In this document: positions 1 to 8,809 of the stretch, piece after piece
Layout of the letters: each line of letters begins with the position of its first letter
Numbering within the stretch: the first letter of the stretch is position 1
Origin: Nonlabens xylanidelens
Lineage (GTDB): Bacteria > Bacteroidota > Bacteroidia > Flavobacteriales > Flavobacteriaceae
NCBI RefSeq assembly: GCF_002934445.1
Contig: NZ_PTJE01000009.1
Location: 60,956 to 124,955, forward strand
Direction: 5' to 3'
DNA: 64,000 nucleotides
Program-made: the position numbers and the translations under genes
Notes under the pieces: model-generated
What the model saw: only the letters and a program-made list of their open reading frames with translations
What the model was told of the DNA's origin: nothing
Databases searched by the model: none

Positions 1-254
1 CGCAAAGTGCAACTTTTGAACAACAAGGAGATATTTTAATATTCAAACTAGGTAAAGACAATACAGTTTCCACTACTATCTTAAAAGTACAAGGTAGTGT
101 AGACAATTTATACGTTGTTGAATCTGGCTTAGAGATTAATGATAAAATCGTTATTTCAGGCGCTAGTAAATTGAAAAATGGAATGACCATTTCTCCGGTG
201 GAAACTTCTTTTGAAGAAGCTACTAAACCTGTACCAACCTTATTTAGAAATTAG
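1..254 (+). CDS. RND efflux periplasmic adaptor (C-terminal part)
   Basis: The reading frame is open from base 3 to a TAG at 252-254 and continues beyond the window's left edge. The visible 83 residues end in a small beta domain followed by a short charged tail, which is what the C-terminal (membrane-proximal) domain of HlyD/AcrA-type membrane fusion proteins looks like. It lies 22 bp upstream of the AcrB-type pump gene on the same strand, the standard adaptor-pump-channel order. In the complex the adaptor bridges the inner-membrane pump and the outer-membrane channel. The identification rests on context plus this short tail, since the diagnostic lipoyl and barrel domains are outside the window. 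Confidence 0.8.
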   Translation, partial: QSATFEQQGDILIFKLGKDNTVSTTILKVQGSVDNLYVVESGLEINDKIVISGASKLKNGMTISPVETSFEEATKPVPTLFRN

Positions 255-276
255 ATTATAACTAAACATATTTATC

Positions 277-3200
277 ATGTTAAAAACATTTATTGAAAGA
301 CCAGTACTTTCAACAGTTATTTCTATAATCATAGTTTTGTTAGGTGCAATAAGCATCGGTACATTACCTATAGAAGAATATCCTGATATTGCTCCTCCTA
401 CTATAAAAGTAACAGCTAGTTACACAGGGGCAAATGCAGAAACCGTATTAGAAAGTGTAATCATACCGATAGAAGAACAAATCAACGGTGTAGAAGGTAT
501 GACCTACATCACATCAACTGCATCAAACAATGGTACAGCAGAAATCACTGTTTACTTTGATCAAGAAATCGACGCAGATATTGCAGCTGTTAACGTTCAA
601 AACCGTGTTGCTAGAGCAACACCTTTATTGCCACAAGAGGTTACACAAACAGGTGTAATTACTCAAAAGCAAGAAACGAGTGCATTAATGTTTATATCAA
701 TGTATTCTGACAGTGAAAATTACGACGCTACTTTTATTCAGAATTATTTAAAGATTAATGTAATTCCTGCTATGCAACGTATTAGTGGTGTTGGTGATGT
801 GTCTGTATTCTCACAACAAGATTATGCAATGCGCATCTGGTTAAACCCAGAAAAACTAGCTTCTTATAATTTAATTCCTTCTGATATTTCTGCTGTATTA
901 GATGAACAGAATCTAGAAGCTGCCGCCGGTTCATTAGGTGAAAATAATGGAGCCTCATTTTCATATGCTTTAACTTATAGCGGTCGTTTTAAAGACGAAA
1001 GTCAATACAGTGATATTGTAATAAAAGCACTTGGAAATGGTGAGTTTTTAAGACTAAAAGATGTTGCAACCATAGAGTTAGATGCACAATCTTACTCTTC
1101 AAATGCAATGAGTTTAGGCCACCCTGCCGTTTTCATGGGAATCTTTCAAACTAAAGGTTCTAATGCACAAGAAATCATAGAAAACATAAAAATAACATTA
1201 GATGGGATTGAAAAAGATCTTCCTGATGGCTTAAATATTTTTGTACCTTATGATACTAGTTTATTTTTAAATGCATCCATTGAAAAAGTAATTCATACTT
1301 TACTAGAGGCATTTGTACTTGTTTTCTTAGTAGTTTTCTTATTCCTACAAGACTTTAGATCTACTCTAATTCCTGCGATTGCCGTACCAGTTTCAATAAT
1401 AGGTACTTTCTTCTTCCTAAATATTTTTGGTTATTCAATTAACTTACTAACGCTATTTGCATTAGTACTAGCGATAGGTATTGTGGTAGATGACGCCATT
1501 GTTGTTGTAGAAGCGGTTCATGCTAAACTAGATGAAGGTGAAAAGAATCCTAAGAATGCTACTCTAACTGCGATGAATGAAATCTCAGGTGCCATTATAT
1601 CGATCACATTGGTAATGGCTGCTGTATTTATTCCAGTAACGTTTATAACTGGTCCTACTGGAGTCTTTTATGAGCAATTTGGTGTTACTCTAATTATTGC
1701 AATTTTAATTTCTGCTGTTAATGCATTAACACTAAGTCCTGCTCTTTGTGCGCTATTATTAAAAGGCCACAATGAAGATGAAGAACTGAAAAGCAAAGGT
1801 CCTGTAAAACGTTTTTACGCTTTATTTAACCGTGGATTTAATGCTACTATAGAAAGGTATGGAAGATCAATTCAGTTCTTGTATAAAAAGAAAATCATAT
1901 CTGGAATATTATTGATTATTGCTGTGGTTGGAATCTATTGGGCTGCAAACACTACACCTACTGGTTTTGTACCTAATGAAGATAGAGGTATAATCTTTGC
2001 CAATATTGAACTTCCTGCTGGAGCATCATTAGATAGAACAGATGCTGTTGCGAGACAATTGTATTCTAAAATTGAAGGTTTAGAAGGTATAGTAGGTGTT
2101 AACTTTATTAAAGGTAGAAGTATCATTAATGGTTCTGGTAGTAATTATGGTTTTGGAATTATTAAATTAGAAAACTGGAGTGATAGAGAAGATCCATCAC
2201 TATCTGCTCAAGCTATTACTGGAAAACTATTTGGAATTTCAGCAAGTATACCTGAAGCAAATATCATTTTCTTCTCACCACCTAGTATTCGTGGGTTTGG
2301 TAATGCTTCTGGTTTTGAAGTAAATTTATTAGATAAATTTGGAGGTGAATTCAAAGACCTGGATCAAGCAAATAAAGATTTTGCTGCCGCGTTAATGCAA
2401 CATCCAGAAGTGAAATATGCACAATCTGCATTTAGCACTAACTATCCACAATACGAAATGGAAGTTAATGTACCATTAGCTAAAGAAAAAGGAGTGTCTG
2501 TATCGAGTATATTTTCAACACTACAAGGTTATATAGGTGGTGTTTATGCCTCAGATTTTTCAAAATTCGGTAAACAATTCAGAGTATATATTCAGGCATT
2601 ACCAGAAGATAGAGCTGATGTAAGTGCATTAAATAGCATGTATGTTAGAACGGACTCTGGCGAAATGACACCTATTACACAGTTTGTAAATTTAAAACGT
2701 GTTTATGGCCCACAGTCGGTAACTCGTTTCAACCTATTTAATTCTACAAGTATTACTGGTGCTACTAACGATGGCTTTAGTACAGGTGATGCCATTAGAG
2801 TTATTGAAGAAGAAGCTGCAAAATTACCGAGTAATTATACCATTGCTTATTCTGGTTTAACTCGTGAAGAGGTGAGCGTTGGAAGTCAGACAATATTCAT
2901 ATTCATATTAAGTATTGTATTTGTTTACTTCTTGCTTAGTGCACAATATGAAAGTTACTTATTACCATTTGCAGTCGTACTATCCCTACCTTTTGGAGTA
3001 TTCGGAGCTTATATAAGTACTAAGTTGTTAGGACTGGAAAATAATATCTATTTTCAAATAGCATTAATTATGCTTATCGGTTTATTAGCTAAAAATGCCA
3101 TACTTATTGTGGAGGTTGCGTTACAAAAACGTAGAAACGGTGAGTCTATAGTAGACGCAGCTATCGATGGAGCAAAATCTCGTTTACGTCCTATTCTAAT

Positions 3201-3414
3201 GACATCATTTGCCTTTATACTCGGACTAATGCCTCTTGTACTAGCATCTGGAGTAGGATCAGAAGGAAATAAATCAATAGGTACTGGTGCAGTAGGTGGT
3301 TTACTTATAGGTACCCTAATAGGTGTATTTGTTATTCCTATCCTATTTATATTATTTCAATGGTTACAAGAAAAAATTTCTGGTCAACCACAGGTAAAAA
3401 CTATTGAAGATTAA
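277..3414 (+). CDS. RND (AcrB/HAE1-type) multidrug efflux pump
   Basis: A 1045-residue inner-membrane proton/drug antiporter, close to the ~1050 residues usual for AcrB. The N-terminal helix begins FIERPVLSTVISIIIVLLGA, the first membrane segment with the family's F-hxRP start. The fourth membrane helix carries GIVVDDAIVVVE, holding the paired Asp of the proton relay, and LLAKNAILIVEVA in helix 10 holds the partner Lys. Two large periplasmic porter loops lie between helices 1-2 and 7-8, as expected. It is preceded by the adaptor gene and followed 5 bp later by the outer-membrane channel, so the three are co-transcribed. The substrate cannot be told from the sequence; the HAE1 type points to hydrophobic or amphiphilic compounds. 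Confidence 0.95.
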   Translation: MLKTFIERPVLSTVISIIIVLLGAISIGTLPIEEYPDIAPPTIKVTASYTGANAETVLESVIIPIEEQINGVEGMTYITSTASNNGTAEITVYFDQEIDADIAAVNVQNRVARATPLLPQEVTQTGVITQKQETSALMFISMYSDSENYDATFIQNYLKINVIPAMQRISGVGDVSVFSQQDYAMRIWLNPEKLASYNLIPSDISAVLDEQNLEAAAGSLGENNGASFSYALTYSGRFKDESQYSDIVIKALGNGEFLRLKDVATIELDAQSYSSNAMSLGHPAVFMGIFQTKGSNAQEIIENIKITLDGIEKDLPDGLNIFVPYDTSLFLNASIEKVIHTLLEAFVLVFLVVFLFLQDFRSTLIPAIAVPVSIIGTFFFLNIFGYSINLLTLFALVLAIGIVVDDAIVVVEAVHAKLDEGEKNPKNATLTAMNEISGAIISITLVMAAVFIPVTFITGPTGVFYEQFGVTLIIAILISAVNALTLSPALCALLLKGHNEDEELKSKGPVKRFYALFNRGFNATIERYGRSIQFLYKKKIISGILLIIAVVGIYWAANTTPTGFVPNEDRGIIFANIELPAGASLDRTDAVARQLYSKIEGLEGIVGVNFIKGRSIINGSGSNYGFGIIKLENWSDREDPSLSAQAITGKLFGISASIPEANIIFFSPPSIRGFGNASGFEVNLLDKFGGEFKDLDQANKDFAAALMQHPEVKYAQSAFSTNYPQYEMEVNVPLAKEKGVSVSSIFSTLQGYIGGVYASDFSKFGKQFRVYIQALPEDRADVSALNSMYVRTDSGEMTPITQFVNLKRVYGPQSVTRFNLFNSTSITGATNDGFSTGDAIRVIEEEAAKLPSNYTIAYSGLTREEVSVGSQTIFIFILSIVFVYFLLSAQYESYLLPFAVVLSLPFGVFGAYISTKLLGLENNIYFQIALIMLIGLLAKNAILIVEVALQKRRNGESIVDAAIDGAKSRLRPILMTSFAFILGLMPLVLASGVGSEGNKSIGTGAVGGLLIGTLIGVFVIPILFILFQWLQEKISGQPQVKTIED

Positions 3415-3419
3415 AAACT

Positions 3420-4838
3420 ATGAAATTTAATATATCACATAGAATTGTAAATAAAGGAATCTTATTATTAATCATCTTGGTAACACTGCAAAGTTGTTTT
3501 GTTGCCAAGGATTATGTAAGACCTGAACTTACTAAAGAGACAGAGGCTCTTTATAGAACTGAAAACCTACCTTCAGATAGTGTCTCTATTGCAAATTTAT
3601 CTTGGAAAACCTTGTTTAAAGATCCATACCTTCAACAGTATGTTGAAGATGGTCTTAAAAACAACATGGATGTACGTATAGCTATACAACAAATGATTGC
3701 CGCACAAGCTTATGCAAAACAAGGAAAAGCAGGGTTCTTGCCTACATTGAATGTGGGTCCTAATTACACGAGACAGGAGTTCTCTGAAAATAGCCAGTTT
3801 GGCTCTATTTTTAGTGGAGGGTTAGACACTTATGACGTTACTGCAAATTTATCTTGGGAAGCAGATATCTGGGGTAAAATAAGAAGTAATAAAAGAGCCA
3901 CTCAAGCATCATATTTGCAAAGTGTTGCAGCTCATCAAGCAGTTAAGACCCAGCTTATATCTAGTATTGCAAATACTTACTATAACTTATTAGCTCTAGA
4001 CGCTCAATTAGAAATAACTAAGAAGACTATTGAAACTAGACAAAGTGGTGTAGAAACTATAAAAGCATTAAAAGATGCTGGACAGGTAACGCAGGTTGCT
4101 GTAGATCAGAATATTGCACAATACAATAATGCAAGAGCTCTACAAGTAGATATTGAAACAGCTATTTTCAAAACTGAAAACATGCTTAGTATATTGCTAG
4201 GGAGATCACCTCAACATTTTGAAAGAAGCTCACTCGATCTTCAAAATCTAGAACAAGAAACCATGTTAGGTGTACCAGCTACATTGTTAAGCAATAGACC
4301 AGATGTAATGGCAGCAGAGTATAGTCTAATTCAATCTTTTGAGTTGACTAACGTAGCTAATAGTAGTTTCTACCCATCTTTAACATTAACTGCATCAGGA
4401 GGTTTACAAAGTTTACAGCTAGAAGATTTATTTAAAACTAATTCTTTATTTGCAAATATAATAGGAGGATTAACACAGCCTCTTTTAAACCAGCGTAAAC
4501 TTAAAACTCAAAAAGAAGTAGCCCTAGCAAATCAAGAAAGCGCTCTTATTAATTTTAAGAAAACGCTATTGACTGCTGGTAATGAAGTATCAAATGCTTT
4601 ATATAGTTATGAAAACGAGGTCAAAAAATTTGAGTTCAGAAAAAACGAAGTTGAGGCTTTGAGAACTGCCGAAACAAATTCTGAAGAGTTACTCAAAAAT
4701 GGGTACGCTACCTATTTAGATTTATTAACAGCTAGAGAAAATGCCTTAACGGCAGAGCTTAATGTAATCGACAGTAAACTATTACAGCTTACATCTATAG
4801 TAGATCTATATGAAGCTCTGGGAGGTGGATGGAGATAA
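3420..4838 (+). CDS. Outer-membrane efflux lipoprotein, TolC/NodT (OprM) family
   Basis: A 472-residue outer-membrane factor. The N terminus has a lipoprotein signal (hydrophobic stretch ending LVTLQSC, Cys lipidated), then two copies of the TolC-type repeat (coiled-coil helices plus four beta strands), with the characteristic internal sequence LLSNRPDVMAAEYSL at about residue 290. The protein forms a trimeric channel across the outer membrane that completes the efflux pump with the two genes upstream. The start codon follows the pump stop by 5 bp. A strong rho-independent terminator lies 46 bp after the stop, marking the operon end. Confidence 0.95.
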   Translation: MKFNISHRIVNKGILLLIILVTLQSCFVAKDYVRPELTKETEALYRTENLPSDSVSIANLSWKTLFKDPYLQQYVEDGLKNNMDVRIAIQQMIAAQAYAKQGKAGFLPTLNVGPNYTRQEFSENSQFGSIFSGGLDTYDVTANLSWEADIWGKIRSNKRATQASYLQSVAAHQAVKTQLISSIANTYYNLLALDAQLEITKKTIETRQSGVETIKALKDAGQVTQVAVDQNIAQYNNARALQVDIETAIFKTENMLSILLGRSPQHFERSSLDLQNLEQETMLGVPATLLSNRPDVMAAEYSLIQSFELTNVANSSFYPSLTLTASGGLQSLQLEDLFKTNSLFANIIGGLTQPLLNQRKLKTQKEVALANQESALINFKKTLLTAGNEVSNALYSYENEVKKFEFRKNEVEALRTAETNSEELLKNGYATYLDLLTARENALTAELNVIDSKLLQLTSIVDLYEALGGGWR

Positions 4839-4883
4839 TAACTACTAAGTGAGTAGTATATTTATTGTACTAGCAATAATATA

Positions 4884-4928
4884 AAAGGAGGATTGGGGTA
4901 TGATTAGTCACACTCAATCCTCCTTTTT
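4884..4928 (+). terminator. Rho-independent terminator of the efflux operon
   Basis: Arms AAAGGAGGATTG (4884-4895) and CAATCCTCCTTT (4915-4926) pair perfectly over 12 bp with a 19-base loop and a run of T. It closes the efflux operon. From here to the island gene at 5279 (440 bp without a gene) I see only this terminator, the next hairpin and the left att repeat; the rest is AT-rich with no recognisable signal. Confidence 0.9.
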
Positions 4929-5054
4929 TTTACTTTATTTCAAGTTTTATAAGATCACTTATATAAAAGAGCATGACTTACATTAAAATGACCACTCACT
5001 TTCATTGAAAATTACATTACAATGATTCCAAGAATCAATATTCAAGACATAAAA

Positions 5055-5087
5055 AAAAGACTTATCATTTAAAATGATAAGTCTTTT
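5055..5087 (-). terminator. Hairpin terminator beyond the original tRNA-Arg 3' end
   Basis: AAAAGACTTATCATTT (5055-5070) and AAATGATAAGTCTTTT (5072-5087) are perfect inverted copies, flanked by A and T runs so it can work in both directions. It sits 3 bp from the tRNA-Arg 3' fragment and on its 3' side (minus direction), so it is likely the native terminator of that tRNA before the island inserted. Confidence 0.75.
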
Positions 5088-5090
5088 GTT

Positions 5091-5113
5091 GTGACCTCGA
5101 CAGGATTCGAACC
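5091..5113 (-). repeat. Left attachment repeat (tRNA-Arg 3' fragment)
   Basis: 23 bp matching the 3' end of the tRNA-Arg at 33869-33942, starting with GTGACCTCGACAGGATTC; the only difference is G5109 versus A33886. The remaining tRNA is absent here, so it is an integration scar, not a gene. The crossover must lie in the 18 identical bases 5091-5108. Confidence 0.88.
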
Positions 5114-5278
5114 CTATCTGTAATTCCTTAGTATTATTAACTTTCTTAGTTTTTCAATGTTATTACTAACCGAATAGCTACCATTTACATTGAAAGTCTT
5201 TATAGTTGTTTAGCTTTTTTAAGACATAATAAAGATACAAAAATCAAGTATTCAAACCTATATAAATCATATCAAATA

Positions 5279-5482
5279 CTATGATATTTGCTCGAGATAT
5301 TGGTTTACAATTTCCTCTTTAATACCGCTGTATTCAGCGAATTCTTCTGCAGTGATAAATTGATATGACTTCTTGCCAAAGTGGGCTTTGATGTCATTTA
5401 AAAGCTTACGTCCATAGCGCTCACTTCTTCCAGTGATACGTTGAATGTCTTTTGGGTATATGCAAGCTCTTACTATTCTCAT
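5279..5482 (-). CDS. Small conserved hypothetical protein, possible DNA-binding
   Basis: A 67-residue protein and the first gene inside the left end of the element, transcribed towards the attachment site. It contains two short helical segments: residues 8-35 (PKDIQRITGRSERYGRKLLN) look like a helix-turn-helix and the second half ends YSGIKEEIVNQYLEQIS. The pattern suggests a small nucleic-acid-binding protein, but I do not recognise a named family. It is divergent from the four-gene module that starts at 5641, so it could be that module's regulator. Function is unknown; the coding call rests on length, composition and placement. Confidence 0.6.
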   Translation of the reverse strand: MRIVRACIYPKDIQRITGRSERYGRKLLNDIKAHFGKKSYQFITAEEFAEYSGIKEEIVNQYLEQIS

Positions 5483-5640
5483 TTGATACTCTATCCATAC
5501 TTAGTCCATACCTCATCTTGATATCGTATATATGTATTGTAATGGCATAAAACGAATCAATCGGAATGACTGTATATGTGCTTTTGATTTTTTTTATAAA
5601 TCTACAGTCTTTTGTCTAATAATCAAAAAATCACAGTATT

Positions 5641-6396
5641 ATGGCTAGACAAACAGGTATTATCAAATTGAAAGGAACTATCGGCGATATTTCCTTTTAC
5701 AAAAGCGCAGACGGACACCTTGCGCGTTATAAAGGTGGTGTCGATGCAAATCGTATTGCAAATGATCCTGCGTTTCAGAGAACTCGTGAAAACGGTTCTG
5801 AGTTTGGACGTGCTGGAAAAGGTGGTAAAGTGATTCGAAATGCTATCCGTGTGCTTTTGCAGAACGCAAAAGACAAGAGAGTAGTGAGTCGTTTGACAAA
5901 GTCACTGGTAGCTGTTACTAAAACAGATACTGTAAATGACCGTGGTCTTAGAACCATCGAAGATGGTGATATGAACACTTTGCAAGGCTTTGAGTTCAAT
6001 GTGAATGGAAAGTTAGGTTCTACACTGTTTGCGCCATATGCGACAGCATATGATCGTGCAACAGGAGATGTAGATGCTACAATAGCGCCATTTGCACCTT
6101 CGGTGCGAATAGCTGCTCCTGGTGGCACCACTCATTTCAAAGTTGTGATGGGTGCAGCTGAACTTGACTTCGCTAATGAGGCTTCAATTTTTGAGAGTGA
6201 TGAAACTGCTATTCTTCCATATAATGGAGCAAATACAGCCGCTATCGCTTTAAGCGTTGCACTTACTGCAAATTCATCACTTCCAGTGCTGCAGGTTGTA
6301 GGTATTGAGTTTTATCAAGAAGTAAACGGACAAATGTATCCGTTGAAAAACGGTGCATTTAACGCTCTTGCAGTTGCGAGAATAGATTCTGTCTAA
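5641..6396 (+). CDS. Conserved 251 aa protein of Bacteroidota mobile elements
   Basis: A soluble protein beginning MARQTGIIKLKGTIGDISFY, with no signal peptide or membrane segment. The first 80 residues are strongly basic (many K/R, Gly-rich), and the rest is beta-rich and more acidic. From memory, proteins with this start are common in Flavobacteriia genomes without a function, and often sit next to DUF5675 genes as here. The next gene begins directly after its TAA with no gap, so the two are translationally linked. A basic N-terminal arm followed by a beta domain is compatible with a nucleic-acid-packaging or coat-like protein, but that is inference from shape and context only. Confidence 0.75.
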   Translation: MARQTGIIKLKGTIGDISFYKSADGHLARYKGGVDANRIANDPAFQRTRENGSEFGRAGKGGKVIRNAIRVLLQNAKDKRVVSRLTKSLVAVTKTDTVNDRGLRTIEDGDMNTLQGFEFNVNGKLGSTLFAPYATAYDRATGDVDATIAPFAPSVRIAAPGGTTHFKVVMGAAELDFANEASIFESDETAILPYNGANTAAIALSVALTANSSLPVLQVVGIEFYQEVNGQMYPLKNGAFNALAVARIDSV

Positions 6397-6792
6397 ATGA
6401 ATGTGTTGTTGCATAGGACCTATTATAAAGAGGGCACTAACAGTGCTCTCTTCTATAATGGCCTGTTTTTAGGTTTTGCTATTGAATTGCCCTGGTTGAA
6501 TAACCAAAGAAACGTGTCCTGTATTGCTGAAGGCGTATACGAGCTGAAAGCGAGGTATTCGGCGAAGTTTAAGCATCACTTATACATCGTAGATGTGAAA
6601 GGTCGCAGTCTTATACTTCTGCATTCAGCTAATAACGCGAAGCGTGAGCTACGTGGCTGTATTGCGCCTGTAACGCAGTTAACAGGCATAGGAAAAGGAA
6701 TCAATTCAAAGCCATTACTTCAAAAATTGGTGTCACTATGCTATCAAGCCTTTGACAGAAACGAAAAAGTATTATTAACTATTAAATCTTAA
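6397..6792 (+). CDS. DUF5675 family protein
   Basis: A 131-residue protein with the DUF5675 pattern: short beta strands, LPW(L)N before SCIAEGVYEL, and a C-terminal RSLILLHSANNAKRELRGCI. The His76...Gly87-Cys88 arrangement resembles the His/Cys catalytic motif of YkuD L,D-transpeptidases, so a role on peptidoglycan is plausible; this is inference, since the family has no settled activity. It begins immediately after the stop of the preceding gene and is followed 4 bp later by a small membrane protein. The order of a wall-acting protein followed by two small membrane proteins is like a phage lysis cassette. Confidence 0.8.
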   Translation: MNVLLHRTYYKEGTNSALFYNGLFLGFAIELPWLNNQRNVSCIAEGVYELKARYSAKFKHHLYIVDVKGRSLILLHSANNAKRELRGCIAPVTQLTGIGKGINSKPLLQKLVSLCYQAFDRNEKVLLTIKS

Positions 6793-6796
6793 GACA

Positions 6797-7054
6797 ATGA
6801 ATATTGTAGAACGTTATAAAAAACCAACGCCAAAGTTCTTCAGAACTTTGCGTAACATCGGTATCGCGTTAGCTACCGCAGGTGGCGCGATTATCGCAGC
6901 ACCTATTAGTTTGCCAGCTGTCCTGGTAACCGTAGCAACTTATATGACTGTTGCCGGAACAGTTGCTACTGCAGTAAGTCAGGCAGTAACGATTGATGAG
7001 AAGACAGAGATTCCCAAAATAGATGGAAGAGATTCCGTATCTGATGCTGAATAA
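6797..7054 (+). CDS. Small membrane protein (holin-like position)
   Basis: 85 residues: a basic N terminus (NIVERYKKPTPKFF), then two hydrophobic Ala/Val/Thr-rich segments at about residues 20-38 and 42-63 and an acidic tail (DGRDSVSDAE). Size, two membrane segments and position after a wall-acting-type protein are those of a phage holin or spanin-like partner, but there is no sequence motif that proves this. The next gene's probable start (7044) overlaps the last 11 bases, implying coupled translation. Confidence 0.65.
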   Translation: MNIVERYKKPTPKFFRTLRNIGIALATAGGAIIAAPISLPAVLVTVATYMTVAGTVATAVSQAVTIDEKTEIPKIDGRDSVSDAE

Positions 7055-7271
7055 AGTGACACAAAATGTGACACATATCAAGTTTTCAGTACTCGGTGGG
7101 ACGTTATCTTCTGCGTGGATTCATATCACATCAGATGACCTCATTAAGACTGCACTTATGGCCGCAATAGGCGCTGTAATTAGCTATGTGGTTTCATTAC
7201 TCGTAAAAAGACTGCATCATACGCTACTACGATTACGGTCTGGACAAGTGCCGAGAAAGAAGAAAAAGTAA
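7044..7271 (+). CDS. Small membrane protein, second of pair
   Basis: About 75 residues from ATG 7044, which I prefer over the upstream ATG 7023 because it leaves the usual short overlap with the preceding gene. One central hydrophobic helix (LIKTALMAAIGAVISYVVSL) is followed by a very basic tail ending PRKKKK, a typical positive-inside topology. It is the last gene of the left-end module and is followed by a terminator 6 bp after the stop. A holin/antiholin or regulator of the preceding membrane protein is possible; the function is unproven. Confidence 0.6.
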   Translation: MLNKVTQNVTHIKFSVLGGTLSSAWIHITSDDLIKTALMAAIGAVISYVVSLLVKRLHHTLLRLRSGQVPRKKKK

Positions 7272-7276
7272 TAAAG

Positions 7277-7303
7277 AAGAGCTTCCGAAGAGGCTCTTTT
7301 TTT
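7277..7303 (+). terminator. Terminator of the left-end module
   Basis: AAGAGC (7277-7282) and GCTCTT (7293-7298) pair around a loop and are followed by a T run, directly after the stop of the last gene in the four-gene module. Confidence 0.8.
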
Positions 7304-7392
7304 ATTCCGAAATTTTCATTGTATCACAAAACCCTTCTGTATTATTTTAAAAGAAAAACAAAAAAAAGAAAGCAATTTCTCTAGTGGCGTGG

Positions 7393-7510
7393 CAATGCTG
7401 TCAAGCTTTTTGGAAAAAATCGCGCGCTCGGGAAAGGTTTGAAACAAAATAGTATAGCCCTAAGGCGTGCTATTTTTTTCAAAACCTTTAGGCTTGAGCT
7501 TTATAGCATT
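7393..7510. repeat. Nested long-hairpin sequence between module and PIN gene
   Basis: Successive inverted pairs enclose one another: AATGCT 7394-7399 with AGCATT 7505-7510, AAGCT 7403-7407 with AGCTT 7497-7501, AAAGGTTT 7433-7440 with AAACCTTT 7482-7489, GAAA 7441-7444 with TTTC 7477-7480, AATAG 7448-7452 with CTATT 7470-7474, GCC 7457-7459 with GGC 7464-7466. No gene lies in 7304-7557. It could be a structured RNA, a miniature element or a recombination site. Confidence 0.5.
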
Positions 7511-7557
7511 ATTGTAGTGGCCGATGGAAGCCAACTATATTTGTGCCCTTTTTTTAT

Positions 7558-8673
7558 TTACCATTCTCCGTATTCTGATTTTTCAGTTATATTTTCATCT
7601 GTCTTTTCCCAATCTATTAAATCAAGTTCCCATATTGTACTAAATTTAAAATTCTTTATCTCGTTACCATCATAATCAAATTCAAATAAAGCTTGAAAAG
7701 TAACTTCTAACTGATAAATACTCTGTTCTGATATATTAGTCACATTATAATATCGTCCATCCTCACGGTCGTAAAAAGCAGAAGATAAATCATTATAATA
7801 CATTGGAATCATAATATCTACATATCCTTTTATCTGTGCCTCTACAGCATATTCATCTAAAGAAGTTATTATTGAATTAATGTAAGTGAAATTATTTATT
7901 TCACCAGGTTCATACTCAGCTTCTAAATAGTGTGGGTCAGAAATTAGTTCTTCATATAATAATACCGAAAAAGCATCTTCGTTACCTTCTAAGTCAGCTG
8001 TAGTAATAAATGTTGTATTATTTAGGTCGTCGTTAACTAACTCATATAAAGACTTGTATGCTTCTTTTGCATTGACAATACTATTAAGCATATCTGCTAT
8101 ACCGTTTTGACTTATAATTCTTTCAGATTCATAAGTAAGCATATCATTATCTTGAGATAAAAGGAAGGCTTTACATTTTCTTTCTTTACAAAATATTTCT
8201 ATAGTATTTAATACGAAAGCATCTGGAAATTCATCTTTCTTTTGCCCTTGACCGAATGGTGACTTCTTTGTGAAATACTGCTCAAATACTTCTGCTATAG
8301 AACTGTTGTCAGATGATATAATGGATACATTATATTTCTTTAAAAAAGCATCAAATATTTCACATATACGAGCGTGTTCTTTTACAATATCAATTTTCGG
8401 TAAAGGATTAAATGAGTTATAGTCTTCAAGCAGCCTAAGTACTCGACCTTCTTTGCTAAAGTTTGTGTTTGCTTGTTTATACAAGGTTTTTGCTCTAGTT
8501 AAAATAGATTCAATTCTTTTATGACATTCTCTATGGATTATATCTACTATGCAGATATTAATGCCCTCATCAGCACAGGTTTTAAATAATTTATTTATTT
8601 CTTCTCCTTCGGTAAAATTTTGAGCTTGGAATATGCTAGTATCTAAAAACAGAAATTCACTTTCTAATAACAT
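7558..8673 (-). CDS. PIN-like domain protein (DUF4935-type), probable nuclease
   Basis: A 371-residue soluble protein. The N-terminal ~180 residues have the PIN fold signature: FLFLDTSIF at residues 7-15 with the first catalytic Asp, a conserved Glu in HRECHKRIE near residue 48, and late acidic residues in PDAFVLNTIEIF and LLSQDNDM. PIN domains are Mg-dependent RNases. The C-terminal ~190 residues are beta-rich and unrecognised, perhaps for sensing. It has no small antitoxin-like gene beside it, so it is not a classical VapBC module. It stands alone between two noncoding tracts in the defence island, which makes a defence or self-killing role likely but unproven. Confidence 0.8.
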   Translation of the reverse strand: MLLESEFLFLDTSIFQAQNFTEGEEINKLFKTCADEGINICIVDIIHRECHKRIESILTRAKTLYKQANTNFSKEGRVLRLLEDYNSFNPLPKIDIVKEHARICEIFDAFLKKYNVSIISSDNSSIAEVFEQYFTKKSPFGQGQKKDEFPDAFVLNTIEIFCKERKCKAFLLSQDNDMLTYESERIISQNGIADMLNSIVNAKEAYKSLYELVNDDLNNTTFITTADLEGNEDAFSVLLYEELISDPHYLEAEYEPGEINNFTYINSIITSLDEYAVEAQIKGYVDIMIPMYYNDLSSAFYDREDGRYYNVTNISEQSIYQLEVTFQALFEFDYDGNEIKNFKFSTIWELDLIDWEKTDENITEKSEYGEW

Positions 8674-8750
8674 TCTAATTTAATTTATTACAAGTTAACT
8701 TAATTAAGCAGGTAATCCAAAAGGCGCGAGCCGCCTGCGAGATTAGCAAG

Positions 8751-8809
8751 AGTGTTGTGAGTGATCGCCTGTAGGTACGAAAGGCGCTCACGACTATGTT
8801 GCAAACACT
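8751..8809. repeat. Three-tier stem in the structured tract
   Basis: AGTGTT 8751-8756 pairs with AACACT 8804-8809; GTGAG 8757-8761 with CTCAC 8787-8791; CGCCT 8766-8770 with AGGCG 8782-8786, leaving an 11-base loop. The tiers are co-axial with small internal bulges. Confidence 0.6.

Noticed and set aside
7439..7675. A 78 aa plus-strand frame before the PIN gene
   Set aside because: It covers the nested hairpin and is antisense to the PIN gene end, with low-complexity translation.
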